64,000 nucleotides of DNA, from NCBI GenBank assembly GCA_965247125.1, contig CBDFGO010000002.1:248001-312000 (forward strand), in the 5' to 3' direction. The position numbers and the translations under genes are program-made. The notes beneath the pieces were generated by a model. The model saw only the letters and a program-made list of their open reading frames with translations. It searched no databases and was not told the origin of the DNA. This DNA comes from CALBJU01 sp965247125. Lineage in GTDB: Bacteria; Bacteroidota; Rhodothermia; Rhodothermales; UBA10348. Shown piece by piece: positions 34,194-42,204 of the stretch (its first letter is position 1; each line of letters opens with the position of its first letter).

Positions 34194-36317
34194 ATGATGA
34201 AGGTTTACGATGCCGATCACATTCGCAACGTTGCGCTGGTCGGGCACCAGGGCAGCGGTAAGACAATGCTGGCTGAGGCCATGCTCCTGGCGACAGGGGC
34301 ACTTCAGCGCATGGGATCGATCGAAGAAGGCACAACGATTAGCGACTACCATCCGAGTGAAAAAGAACGTGAGATGTCGGTATTTGCCTCCCTGCTCCAC
34401 GTGGAGTTTGCCGGTAATAAATTAAATGTACTCGATACCCCGGGTTACCCCGATTTTGTCAGTGAAGTAGCGGCCTCCCTCCACGTGGCGGATTCAGCTC
34501 TTTTTCTCATCAATGCTGGAGAGGGCGTACAGGTAGGAACCGAGCTGGCATGGCGCGCGGCAGTCAAAGAGAGCATCCCTTCGATGTTCGTTATCAATCA
34601 GCTCGACAAGGCCAAAACCGACTTTCGGGAATTGGTCTCTCAGATCAAAGATCGTTTCGGTCGCGGCGCTTCAGTGGTTCAGCTTCCGGCCGGAGGGGGT
34701 AGCCGATCCATCATTGACGTACTGCTCATGAAGCAAATTACGTTTGACGACAACGGCAAAATGACTCTGAGTGACATCGATGAGGAGTTTGCGGCTGAAG
34801 CTGAACAGCTCCACAACGAACTGATCGAAAACATTGCGGAGAACGACGAAAACCTGATGGAGCTCTATTTCGACAAGGGCACATTGACCGAAGACGAAAT
34901 GCGAGCCGGATTGCGCGAAGCCATGATTCGCCACCAGCTGTTCCCCATTTTCTTGACAAGTGCCACACTCAACATCGGTGTGTCGCGCCTGATGGAGTTT
35001 ATTGGAAATGTTTGTCCGACGCCCGCCCAGATGCCCGAGGCGAGAACAGAGGGAGGAGGATCGATCAAACCTGATTCTGCTGGCGAACCTGTTGCCTTGA
35101 TCTATCACACGATGGCCGAAGCCCACGTGGGCGATTATTCATTCTTTCGCATGTACTCTGGAATGCTCACAACCGGATTGGATGTGGTGAACGCATCTAC
35201 GGGAGTGACGGAGCGCCTCGGTCAACTTTTTGTCATCAACGGCCATCTACGTGAGCCCGTCGAGAAGATGTATGCAGGTGATCTGGGCGCGCTCGTCAAA
35301 CTCAAGAACTCGCATACCAACAATACACTTCACCGCAAGGGAAGCAGTGTCGTGATGGAGAAAATTGATTTTCCCAAGCCCCGCTACTCAACAGCGGTCA
35401 TTGCTACCCGGGAAGGAGAGGAAGACAAGCTGGCCCAGGGACTGCACCAGCTACACGAAGAAGATCCTTCTCTTGCAATCACGCATGACCAGCATCTGAA
35501 CCAGTTGGTTCTTGGCGCCCAGGGCGAAATGCAGCTCGAAATAGCTAAATATCGACTCAAGAAAAGGTTTGGAGTAGATATTCAATTTGTGAGACCGAAG
35601 GTTGCGTATCGCGAAACAGTCCATGCCCACGCACGCTCCAAGTATCGCCACAAAAAACAAACCGGTGGAGCCGGACAGTTTGCCGACCTCAGTCTCTTTG
35701 TGGAGCCTGCCGACAAGGAGTTCAAGCCGACTCCAGATATAAAGGTTCGTGGAGAGCACACCCACGCTACGTCCTGGGGATCGAATATTTACTTCATAGA
35801 CGCTATAGTGGGTGGGGTGATAGACATGCGCCGCTTCTTCGGCGCGATTCAGAAGGGCGTATTGGAAGCTTGCGCGCGTGGACCAATAGCAGGATATCCA
35901 GTGGGCGATGTTCGTGTAGTCATCTTTGACGGATCAATGCACCCCGTCGATTCCAACGAAGCTGCTTTCAAATCTGCGGCTCGCGCCTGTTTCCAAGATG
36001 CCTTCCGCAATGCCAGCCCAGTTCTTCTCGAGCCCATTCATGACGTGGAGGTTTTGGTGCCAGAGTCCTACACTGGCGACGTGATGGGAGACATGAATAC
36101 ACGACGAGCCCGAATTCAGGGGATGGAGATTGAAGGAGTCTTTCAGAAAATCCTGGCTCAGGTGCCGGAAGCAGAACTGTACAGGTATTCAACTTCATTG
36201 CGCTCGATGACACAGGGTAGGGGACTCCATAGCTCATCGTTCACTCGTTACGAATCGATGCCCCGGAACGTACAGGAATCCGTTGTAGCGGAATCTGCAG
36301 CTCTCGCAGAAGCTTGA
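34194..36317 (+). CDS. fusA2: Elongation factor G paralogue (EF-G2 type)
   Basis: A 707-residue translational GTPase with full EF-G domain order (G, II, III, IV, V). The P-loop is GHQGSGKT (17-24), G3 is DTPGYPDF (81-88) and G4 is NQLD (135-138) in place of NKxD. Switch I reads EREMSV where EF-G has ERGITI, and the catalytic His of DTPGHVDF is Tyr85. This pattern matches the second EF-G of Bacteroidota. There an EF-G2 that translocates without normal GTP hydrolysis has been described in Bacteroides; that property is inferred here only. Domain IV (FGAIQKGVLEACARGPIAGYPV) and V (YTGDVMGDMNTRRARI) are well kept. The ATG at 34194 (or 34197) begins MKVYDADHIRN. Confidence 0.92.
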   Translation: MMKVYDADHIRNVALVGHQGSGKTMLAEAMLLATGALQRMGSIEEGTTISDYHPSEKEREMSVFASLLHVEFAGNKLNVLDTPGYPDFVSEVAASLHVADSALFLINAGEGVQVGTELAWRAAVKESIPSMFVINQLDKAKTDFRELVSQIKDRFGRGASVVQLPAGGGSRSIIDVLLMKQITFDDNGKMTLSDIDEEFAAEAEQLHNELIENIAENDENLMELYFDKGTLTEDEMRAGLREAMIRHQLFPIFLTSATLNIGVSRLMEFIGNVCPTPAQMPEARTEGGGSIKPDSAGEPVALIYHTMAEAHVGDYSFFRMYSGMLTTGLDVVNASTGVTERLGQLFVINGHLREPVEKMYAGDLGALVKLKNSHTNNTLHRKGSSVVMEKIDFPKPRYSTAVIATREGEEDKLAQGLHQLHEEDPSLAITHDQHLNQLVLGAQGEMQLEIAKYRLKKRFGVDIQFVRPKVAYRETVHAHARSKYRHKKQTGGAGQFADLSLFVEPADKEFKPTPDIKVRGEHTHATSWGSNIYFIDAIVGGVIDMRRFFGAIQKGVLEACARGPIAGYPVGDVRVVIFDGSMHPVDSNEAAFKSAARACFQDAFRNASPVLLEPIHDVEVLVPESYTGDVMGDMNTRRARIQGMEIEGVFQKILAQVPEAELYRYSTSLRSMTQGRGLHSSSFTRYESMPRNVQESVVAESAALAEA

Positions 36318-36369
36318 GTACAGATGCGTTCTGGCCGACAGGCCTTCGTGATGGAGGAACAACCGAAGT

Positions 36370-36424
36370 TACGAGTGGGCCCGATTCAAATGCTATAATA
36401 TAGTATACGATCGATCATCACGAA
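36370..36424 (+). promoter_or_regulatory. A/T-rich promoter-like element before the AmiC-type amidase
   Basis: The short region before the amidase ATG holds TATAATATAGTATAC (from 36394), with a TATAAT hexamer 26 bases before the start codon, and a GATCGATC palindrome. A -35 box is not clear. It is the most A/T-rich spot between the EF-G2 gene and the amidase, so a promoter for the amidase/actin genes is plausible. Confidence 0.35.
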
Positions 36425-37432
36425 ATGACGTCCGAAGAAAAAGGACATATACTACGCGAGGTCTACGAGGACAATCGCCGCATTCGGGAACGCTCCTGGA
36501 TGGGCAAAGAATCCGAGAGTGGTCTTCCCTGGCTGGCAATACCGATACTAGTGGCGACAATCTCGGTGGGGCTCTGGTCTATGTGGGGTCCAGGATCGGA
36601 TGGGGAACGGGCGATAGGAGTGGCCTCGCCGGGAAACGCTGCCATCGCAGTTCCCATCGATACCAGCCTCCAGTCTCGTGAGAATGTACCAACTGATCTT
36701 TCGGGTATCGTAGAAAGTAAACTTCCGCTGAGTACCCTCTTCGATCTTGGTGTTCGAAAAATAGTAATCGATCCGGGCCACGGCGGAGTCGATCCAGGCG
36801 CATCGGGCAGGGGCGGATTGACTGAGAAAGAGATAACTCTCGACGTGGCTCAGAGGTTGGCAAAAAGACTTCGCAATGGACATGGGCTACAGGTTTATCA
36901 GACTCGTACCCAGGACAGGAGCATGTCCCTACGCGAGCGGGCTGAATTCACCAACACGAAAGAGGCCGACCTTTTCCTTTCGATACACGTTAATTATTTC
37001 CCGACAGAACCCGTGTATGCGCTTGAGACCTATTATTTTGGATCCCAGTCCAGTCCAACGGCTCTGGATCGCGCGCAATTTGAAAATCAGAATTCTGACT
37101 ATTCGGTCGCTGAATTCAATCAGATGATAAACCGGATAGGGGATCGCTTAATTCTTCAGGAGTCTCAACGCCTTGCCCGAGCGGTTCAGTCCAGCTTGAT
37201 TCGGAATACCCGTCGGCTCAACGACGAGGTCAGTGACTGGGGTGTCAAATCAGCCCCTTTCGTAGTGCTCGTTGGAGTAGATGCCGCTGGCATCCTAGCT
37301 GAAATTGGTGTAATTAGTAATGAAGATGAGGAGACCCGCCTTGCCGCTCCGGAATACCGCGAGCAACTGGCTCTGTTTCTGGAAGAAGGTGTGGTCAATT
37401 ATCTCAGCACGCTGACCGGGGACAGCGAATAA
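36425..37432 (+). CDS. Membrane-anchored N-acetylmuramoyl-L-alanine amidase (AmiC type, Amidase_3)
   Basis: A 335-residue protein with a cytoplasmic N-terminus (about 1-34), a single membrane helix (about 35-54) and an extracytoplasmic linker. A zinc amidase domain follows from about 110 to 333. Zinc ligands and catalytic residues: His119 in VIDPGHGG, Glu134 in GLTEKEI, His188 in LSIHVN and the catalytic Glu in LAEIGVISN near 295. It cleaves stem peptides from septal peptidoglycan. Most AmiA/B/C enzymes are soluble and periplasmic, so the anchor with a 34-residue cytoplasmic tail is unusual. The MamK-like actin gene starts 45 bases downstream on the same strand. Confidence 0.92.
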   Translation: MTSEEKGHILREVYEDNRRIRERSWMGKESESGLPWLAIPILVATISVGLWSMWGPGSDGERAIGVASPGNAAIAVPIDTSLQSRENVPTDLSGIVESKLPLSTLFDLGVRKIVIDPGHGGVDPGASGRGGLTEKEITLDVAQRLAKRLRNGHGLQVYQTRTQDRSMSLRERAEFTNTKEADLFLSIHVNYFPTEPVYALETYYFGSQSSPTALDRAQFENQNSDYSVAEFNQMINRIGDRLILQESQRLARAVQSSLIRNTRRLNDEVSDWGVKSAPFVVLVGVDAAGILAEIGVISNEDEETRLAAPEYREQLALFLEEGVVNYLSTLTGDSE

Positions 37433-37477
37433 TTAGTAATACGGTGCGGGTGAAGCCGCCGTCCATCACAGAAAGTT

Positions 37478-38497
37478 ATGCCTCCAAAGAAAGCAAGCAG
37501 TACGGTCTATATCGGAATCGATCTTGGTACGTCTCGCAGTGCCATCTCGGCCAGCAACGGAAAGAAAGAGTGGGTACAGAGTTATGTAGGCTGGCCCCGA
37601 GATTTCGTTTCGAGAAAACTATTGGAAAAAAATGTTTTGTTCGGAGCTGAAGCGCTGGAAAATCGCCTCTCGGTAAACATATCAAGGCCGCTTGAGCAGG
37701 GAGTGATTCGTGACGGTACCGAGCGAGACGAGGAGGCCGTACGCGAACTGGTACATCATCTGATTTCAAAAATAAGGCCGGCTTCCGCGTCCGAGGTATT
37801 TGCGGCCGTCGGAGTTCCTGCCGAAGCACTGCGGGTCAACAAACTAGCTATTCGGGATGCAGTCAAAGAACATGCGGATAGACTGATGGTGGTTTCGGAA
37901 CCGTTCGCAATTGCGTACGGAATGGGCACCTTGAACAACGCTCTCATTATCGACATCGGTGCTGGTACCGTTGATTTTTGCATCATGCACGGAACCATGC
38001 CTGGTGAAGATGACCAGCGAACACTCGCACTTGGCGGCGATCACATCGACCGCCAGTTGCTGGATCTGGTCCGTGAAAAGCATCCACAGGCCTCATTTTC
38101 AGAAACGATGGTTCGAGCCTTCAAAGAGGAGAAGGCCTTCGTTGGCGCGGCCAGGACCCGCGTTAAAGTGAGTGTCCCAGTGGGAGGAGTAATGACGACT
38201 CTCGACATCACCAATGAAATGCAGCGTGTGTGTGAGGGTATCGTCCCACCAATGGCCGAAGCTGTGATGGATCTGATCTCTCGTTACGAGCCGGATTTTC
38301 AGGAACAGGTAAAGAAAAATATCTATCTCGCCGGCGGCGGCTCTCAGATCCGGGGCCTGGATTCGATGCTGGCCGATTCTTTGAAAGAATACGGCGGCTT
38401 CAAAGTCACCATTGTTGATGATCCTCTGTACGCGGGAGCGGACGGTGCTCTCGCTCTCGCGCAGGAAATGCCCGAAGAATACTGGGAAGACATGTAG
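37478..38497 (+). CDS. MamK-family actin-like filament protein
   Basis: A 339-residue actin-fold ATPase. Phosphate-1 loop GIDLGTSRSAI (residues 13-23), connect-1 VGVPAEALRVNKLAI, phosphate-2 IIDIGAGTVDFCIMHGTMPG (about 155-174), adenosine loop LAGGGSQIRGL (about 286-296). The order and wording of these motifs, the KGTMPG-type sequence after phosphate 2, the LEQGVI/RDGTERD region and the C-terminal PEEYW match magnetosome actin MamK much better than MreB, ParM or FtsA. No magnetosome genes (mamA, mamB, mamJ, mamM, mamO) are in the window, so a scaffold role for another structure is more likely. It follows a membrane-anchored amidase and precedes two receiver-domain genes. Confidence 0.85.
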   Translation: MPPKKASSTVYIGIDLGTSRSAISASNGKKEWVQSYVGWPRDFVSRKLLEKNVLFGAEALENRLSVNISRPLEQGVIRDGTERDEEAVRELVHHLISKIRPASASEVFAAVGVPAEALRVNKLAIRDAVKEHADRLMVVSEPFAIAYGMGTLNNALIIDIGAGTVDFCIMHGTMPGEDDQRTLALGGDHIDRQLLDLVREKHPQASFSETMVRAFKEEKAFVGAARTRVKVSVPVGGVMTTLDITNEMQRVCEGIVPPMAEAVMDLISRYEPDFQEQVKKNIYLAGGGSQIRGLDSMLADSLKEYGGFKVTIVDDPLYAGADGALALAQEMPEEYWEDM

Positions 38498-38655
38498 GCG
38501 GGAATTCGGCGGTTCATGAGGCTTCTGAAGGGCTCCAACTCTCTTCTTCAGTCCAAAATGCCGGATTATGGGTAGAAATGCGACTCCAAATGCGTAACAA
38601 TACGTATTCAGCGGGGTCGTCGATTACCGAAACTCTCATTATCCGTCATTGACCC

Positions 38656-39267
38656 GTGAATAATGGCATGTTCCAAAAATCGCAACTTCCCAACACGGCT
38701 AAGGCCCCGGCAGCGGCGACTACTCCACGTCGCCTTGAACAGGGACAGCTATCACTAGTAAATAGGCCAGCTGTGCGTACACCGCGTTCTCGCAAGCTAC
38801 AACAGACAAAGAATGTTTCATTTGGAGGTGCGCTAGGCGGCTCTCGCGTTCTGGTCGTCGACGATCTTTTCGTCAATCGAAAACTTCTTCGCATTCACCT
38901 GGAGAAAATGGGCTGTGAGATTGATACGGCGAGTGACGGCATTCAAGCCGTGTCGATGTCGTTAAAGGGCAACTATGATCTAATCTTCATGGACATCCAC
39001 ATGCCGTATCTAAACGGAATCGAGGCGGCCCGTCAAATAAAGGCTCGCATGAGTGTGAGTCCCATGATCGTTGCGATTACAGCTGATCACGGCGCGACAA
39101 TTCGCGCAAGATGTCTCACAGAAGGGATGGTCGATGTACTCGTAAAGCCAGTCCGGATGCAACAACTCATGGCAACTCTGGGAGAGATGCGTACTCAATT
39201 GGATCTCAGGAAAAAAGAACAGACTTCAGAATCCACCGAAGTGGTTGAGAGCCGATCTACAGGCTGA
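38656..39267 (+). CDS. Stand-alone response regulator with basic disordered N-terminus
   Basis: A 203-residue protein. Residues 1-60 are Pro/Arg/Lys-rich and probably disordered. A CheY-like receiver follows at about 63-182 with acidic pair Asp69-Asp70, phosphoacceptor Asp113 (IFMDIHMP), Thr142 and Lys164 (VLVKP). A short polar tail ends the protein and no output domain is present. The receiver is about 70 percent identical by eye to the one at 39.7 kb, including the unusual DDLFVNR start, so the two are paralogues. The start is GTG 38656; ATG 38668 is possible. No histidine kinase is nearby. It lies 158 bases after the MamK-like gene. Confidence 0.87.
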   Translation: MNNGMFQKSQLPNTAKAPAAATTPRRLEQGQLSLVNRPAVRTPRSRKLQQTKNVSFGGALGGSRVLVVDDLFVNRKLLRIHLEKMGCEIDTASDGIQAVSMSLKGNYDLIFMDIHMPYLNGIEAARQIKARMSVSPMIVAITADHGATIRARCLTEGMVDVLVKPVRMQQLMATLGEMRTQLDLRKKEQTSESTEVVESRSTG

Positions 39268-39685
39268 TCTTCCGGCTCCTGAAGAGCCCACCCTGCTCAG
39301 CACTTTCAAAGTGCGCTACGCGAGCTTTCAAGACTTCAAGCCACGTTTCGGATACTCCAGGGGAACTCCAACGAGTATCTCTTGTCACAATGTGGAAACG
39401 ACGCTGCGCCGATTTGTAATGCCTATCGGTTACTACGTACAATATTCTTGATGGAATAGCGCTGTTTTAAGATTAAATTCGTCGACTACAGCACCCGTCA
39501 GTGAAACGACTGATGAACGTTTGATCCTCGGATTTTTTCCCGGAATGAATTTCATCCTGTAATGCAGTCCTGAGTACAGTAAAGAACGCCTCTACCATGG
39601 CCGATACCATCAGTTCTCCCTTACCCTTCGCTGGCAGCGACCGCCGCTTAACTATTCGGCGAGATATTCTGGTTTCACCCATCGG
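39268..39685. other. Intergenic region between the two receiver genes, no gene seen
   Basis: About 420 bases with no credible coding frame on either strand. A small inverted repeat GCACTTTCAAAGTGC lies at about 39299-39313 but has no T-run. The stretch presumably carries the promoter of the second receiver gene. Confidence 0.4.
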
Positions 39686-40243
39686 ATGAAAAAGGCCATT
39701 AACAAATCTGTTCGGGGAGCATCTACCGGAGCTCGAGTTCTGGTAGTAGACGATCTGTTTGTGAATCGCCAGCTGCTCCAGATTCATCTGGAAAAACTGG
39801 GATGTGAAATTACTACAGCTAGAGAGGGTGCTGAGGCGGTATCCAAAGCCGTGAAAGAAAACTATGATTTGATTTTCATGGATATTCACATGCCGTATAT
39901 GAGCGGAATCATCGCCGCTCGCGAGATAAAGGCGCGCATGAAGACTCCTCCGATAATTGTCGGAATTACGGCAGATCACTCCGCATCGATTCGAGAAAAA
40001 TGTCTCGCGGAAGGAATGATAGATGTGCTGGTAAAACCGATACGGATGCAGCAACTCGTAGCAGTTCTGGGTCACATGCGTTCTAAACTGGAAACCCGGC
40101 GTCGAGAAGAAGAATCTGACGCAGTCGAAGCAGCAACCGACGCGACCACTTCTGACGGAGTCAGCGGCCCAGCAACCGACGCGGCCACCGAAGGAGCAAC
40201 CGACGCGGCTACCGAAGGAGCCGAGAATACGCCGACGAACTGA
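39686..40243 (+). CDS. Stand-alone response regulator with acidic repeat tail
   Basis: A 185-residue protein: a CheY-like receiver at about 16-135 with Asp22-Asp23, phosphoacceptor Asp66 (IFMDIHMP), Thr95 and Lys117 (VLVKP). A 45-residue acidic, Ala/Thr-rich tail then includes two copies of ATDAATEG. It is paralogous to the receiver at 38.7 kb. Opposite tail charges (basic N-terminus there, acidic C-terminus here) distinguish the pair. No output domain. Cognate kinase unknown. Confidence 0.87.
   Translation: MKKAINKSVRGASTGARVLVVDDLFVNRQLLQIHLEKLGCEITTAREGAEAVSKAVKENYDLIFMDIHMPYMSGIIAAREIKARMKTPPIIVGITADHSASIREKCLAEGMIDVLVKPIRMQQLVAVLGHMRSKLETRRREEESDAVEAATDATTSDGVSGPATDAATEGATDAATEGAENTPTN
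40172..40219 (+). repeat. Two tandem 24-bp units in the tail of the second receiver
   Basis: GCAACCGACGCGGCCACCGA and the following AGGA form a 24-bp unit at 40172-40195. It is repeated at 40196-40219 with one C-to-T change, encoding ATDAATEG twice. A diverged partial copy lies just upstream, from about 40129. Confidence 0.85.
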
Positions 40244-40266
40244 CCTTTACGTTCTCGGTGTAGTAG

Positions 40267-42138
40267 CTAATTCACGATCCATGTCTGGGACGCCATACTA
40301 TCGTCCCCATATCCGATTTTCAGCGTGTACGTGCCGGGAGCATCGGGATTAAACTGGAGATCCACAGTTTCACCGATGAACAGCCGGGGAAGCGTCTCCA
40401 ACATTTTCTGTTGATTGACGGGTAGATCTGCTCCATCCTTGGCTATGGATCGTATAGGAAAAGGCACGCCGTCCCTGAACATCTGCATGGTGATGTTTCC
40501 AGCGGCGGCAATGTGGATTAGCCTCAGCCGATGTTTTGAACCCGCGATCGTGTGAATTTCAGGCTGCGATTCGGTTATCGATATCCCATTCAATTCTACA
40601 TCTTCAAGGCGGACTGGATCATCTTCCCGCCACCCCCAGACATAGATATGATCTTCAACGGGAGAGAGCTCTTCTCCCGGAGGCATCACTATCAGTGCGC
40701 CGTAGAGACCTTTTCCAAGTTGGGACACATCGTCCAGATGAGAGTGGTAGATGAACGATCCCGGACGCATCAATGATAGTTTGTAGGTAAATGATTCTCC
40801 CGGTTGAATCACAGGCGAGGTCTTTCCGGCCGAAGAACTCCAATTTGGAACGCCGTCTGCCCAGGAATCCAGCTCCAGGCCGTGCCAGTGGACACCCGTC
40901 GGGCTTCGCATCCGGTTCACCACGGTCACGAAAGTAGGCTGATATTGCTGCAGGATGAGCGCAGGGCCGGGCGCAGAATGAAACTCCGGCCCAGGAGCGA
41001 AGACTTCATCGTGATTGAAGGCGAACCGAACTCGCGATGGGCCTTCGTACTCATCTACATTCAATGTGATGTGCCGCGGTTCGCCCCGATCAATAAGGTC
41101 CGTTTCGCCAGGAGCGACATTTATCCCTAGAACCAACCCACTCATGTGGATTGCGTGGTTCTCTGAAGATCCGGGCAATCTGTTGCCACTCCCCACATGG
41201 AACGAAATGTGGCAATGAAACAGCCAGTTTCCCTCTCGTGAGGGCGTCCACTCCATGAGCATGGCTTGGTAGCCACGCATCGGTTCCGTCACGACCTCGC
41301 GGTGATCTTCGGTGGCATACGTGTCAAATGTATCTGTCGTCCCATAGCCGAGGACATGGTAAAAAAACCCGTGCAGGTGCATCGGATGATTCCGCCCGGT
41401 CGCGTTGACGACGTGCCACCGCTCTGTGATACCCACGGTGGATTTGATGCGCTCTGTGAAGGGCCAGGACTTTCCGTTGACCAACAGCGTATTGTATCCA
41501 CCGAATTGCATCGTTGAGTCAGGCTGCGACCAGATGTTCATCACGATCACTCTGTCGTCCGCGACTGGGCCCGCGGGGTCGATGATGAACGCGCCACTCG
41601 TCAGACCCCTCTCTGGATCTTCAAATCCAGTGTTCGGCGCACCTATCTGAGCCCGGTACCAGTATGTCCCCGGCTCACCGGCAAGAAACGATACCGTTGT
41701 TCTCTCTCCTGGTCGAAGGACAAGACTGTCCGGCGGCGCCATAGGGCGCGTTCGGAGACCAAAAACTGTCACGGTGCTGTCTGAAAGCAGGTTCGTGATT
41801 TTTACTTCGAGCGTTGTGCCCTCCGACACGCGCAGCATCGGAGCGGGAATGGTTGGTATCTGTCCGGTTTCTGAGATGGCTTCAACGCGCAATCCGGGTT
41901 CGTCCTCAGTCTCCGGATACAGAACACCGCGTCGAATTTCCAGCGCTACACGAAGAACGCCGTCATTGAGCGTCCCGGCGCGGTCGCGATTGTCATTGGG
42001 CGTAATTACCGGAAGCTCTGACGCCGTATGGGCTGCAACGTAAAAGGGATCGGTGGGCAGCGCGTTAGCTTCGCTCTGTCCATGCGCATCATGCGTTACG
42101 CACACAAAGGCGACCAGCACTGTAAGTAGGTGTTTCAC
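40267..42138 (-). CDS. Multicopper oxidase with copper motifs in permuted order
   Basis: A 623-residue exported protein (signal peptide about 1-20) built of cupredoxin-like domains. All four laccase copper motifs are present but in an unusual order. The third-domain pair HPMHLHG (251-257) and HCHISFH (308-314) come first. The first-domain pair HWHG (417-420) and YHSH (464-467) follow. The N-terminal cupredoxin domain (about 95-190) has lost copper ligands where HWHG and HSH would be (VFGLR, WYRAQ). Cys309 and His314 would bind the type 1 copper. Multicopper oxidases oxidise phenols, metals or Cu(I); substrate unknown. An MFS gene lies 66 bases upstream on the same strand. Confidence 0.85.
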   Translation of the reverse strand: MKHLLTVLVAFVCVTHDAHGQSEANALPTDPFYVAAHTASELPVITPNDNRDRAGTLNDGVLRVALEIRRGVLYPETEDEPGLRVEAISETGQIPTIPAPMLRVSEGTTLEVKITNLLSDSTVTVFGLRTRPMAPPDSLVLRPGERTTVSFLAGEPGTYWYRAQIGAPNTGFEDPERGLTSGAFIIDPAGPVADDRVIVMNIWSQPDSTMQFGGYNTLLVNGKSWPFTERIKSTVGITERWHVVNATGRNHPMHLHGFFYHVLGYGTTDTFDTYATEDHREVVTEPMRGYQAMLMEWTPSREGNWLFHCHISFHVGSGNRLPGSSENHAIHMSGLVLGINVAPGETDLIDRGEPRHITLNVDEYEGPSRVRFAFNHDEVFAPGPEFHSAPGPALILQQYQPTFVTVVNRMRSPTGVHWHGLELDSWADGVPNWSSSAGKTSPVIQPGESFTYKLSLMRPGSFIYHSHLDDVSQLGKGLYGALIVMPPGEELSPVEDHIYVWGWREDDPVRLEDVELNGISITESQPEIHTIAGSKHRLRLIHIAAAGNITMQMFRDGVPFPIRSIAKDGADLPVNQQKMLETLPRLFIGETVDLQFNPDAPGTYTLKIGYGDDSMASQTWIVN

Positions 42139-42204
42139 AATGATATACGGAGGATTCTATTGCGAAATACGAAACGCTGGGCGCAAGTCCAATTTCTACT
42201 CAAA

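Noticed and set aside
36425..40243. Magnetosome gene island
   Set aside because: The MamK-like actin is the only gene with a magnetosome relative; no other mam or mms type protein is recognisable in the window.
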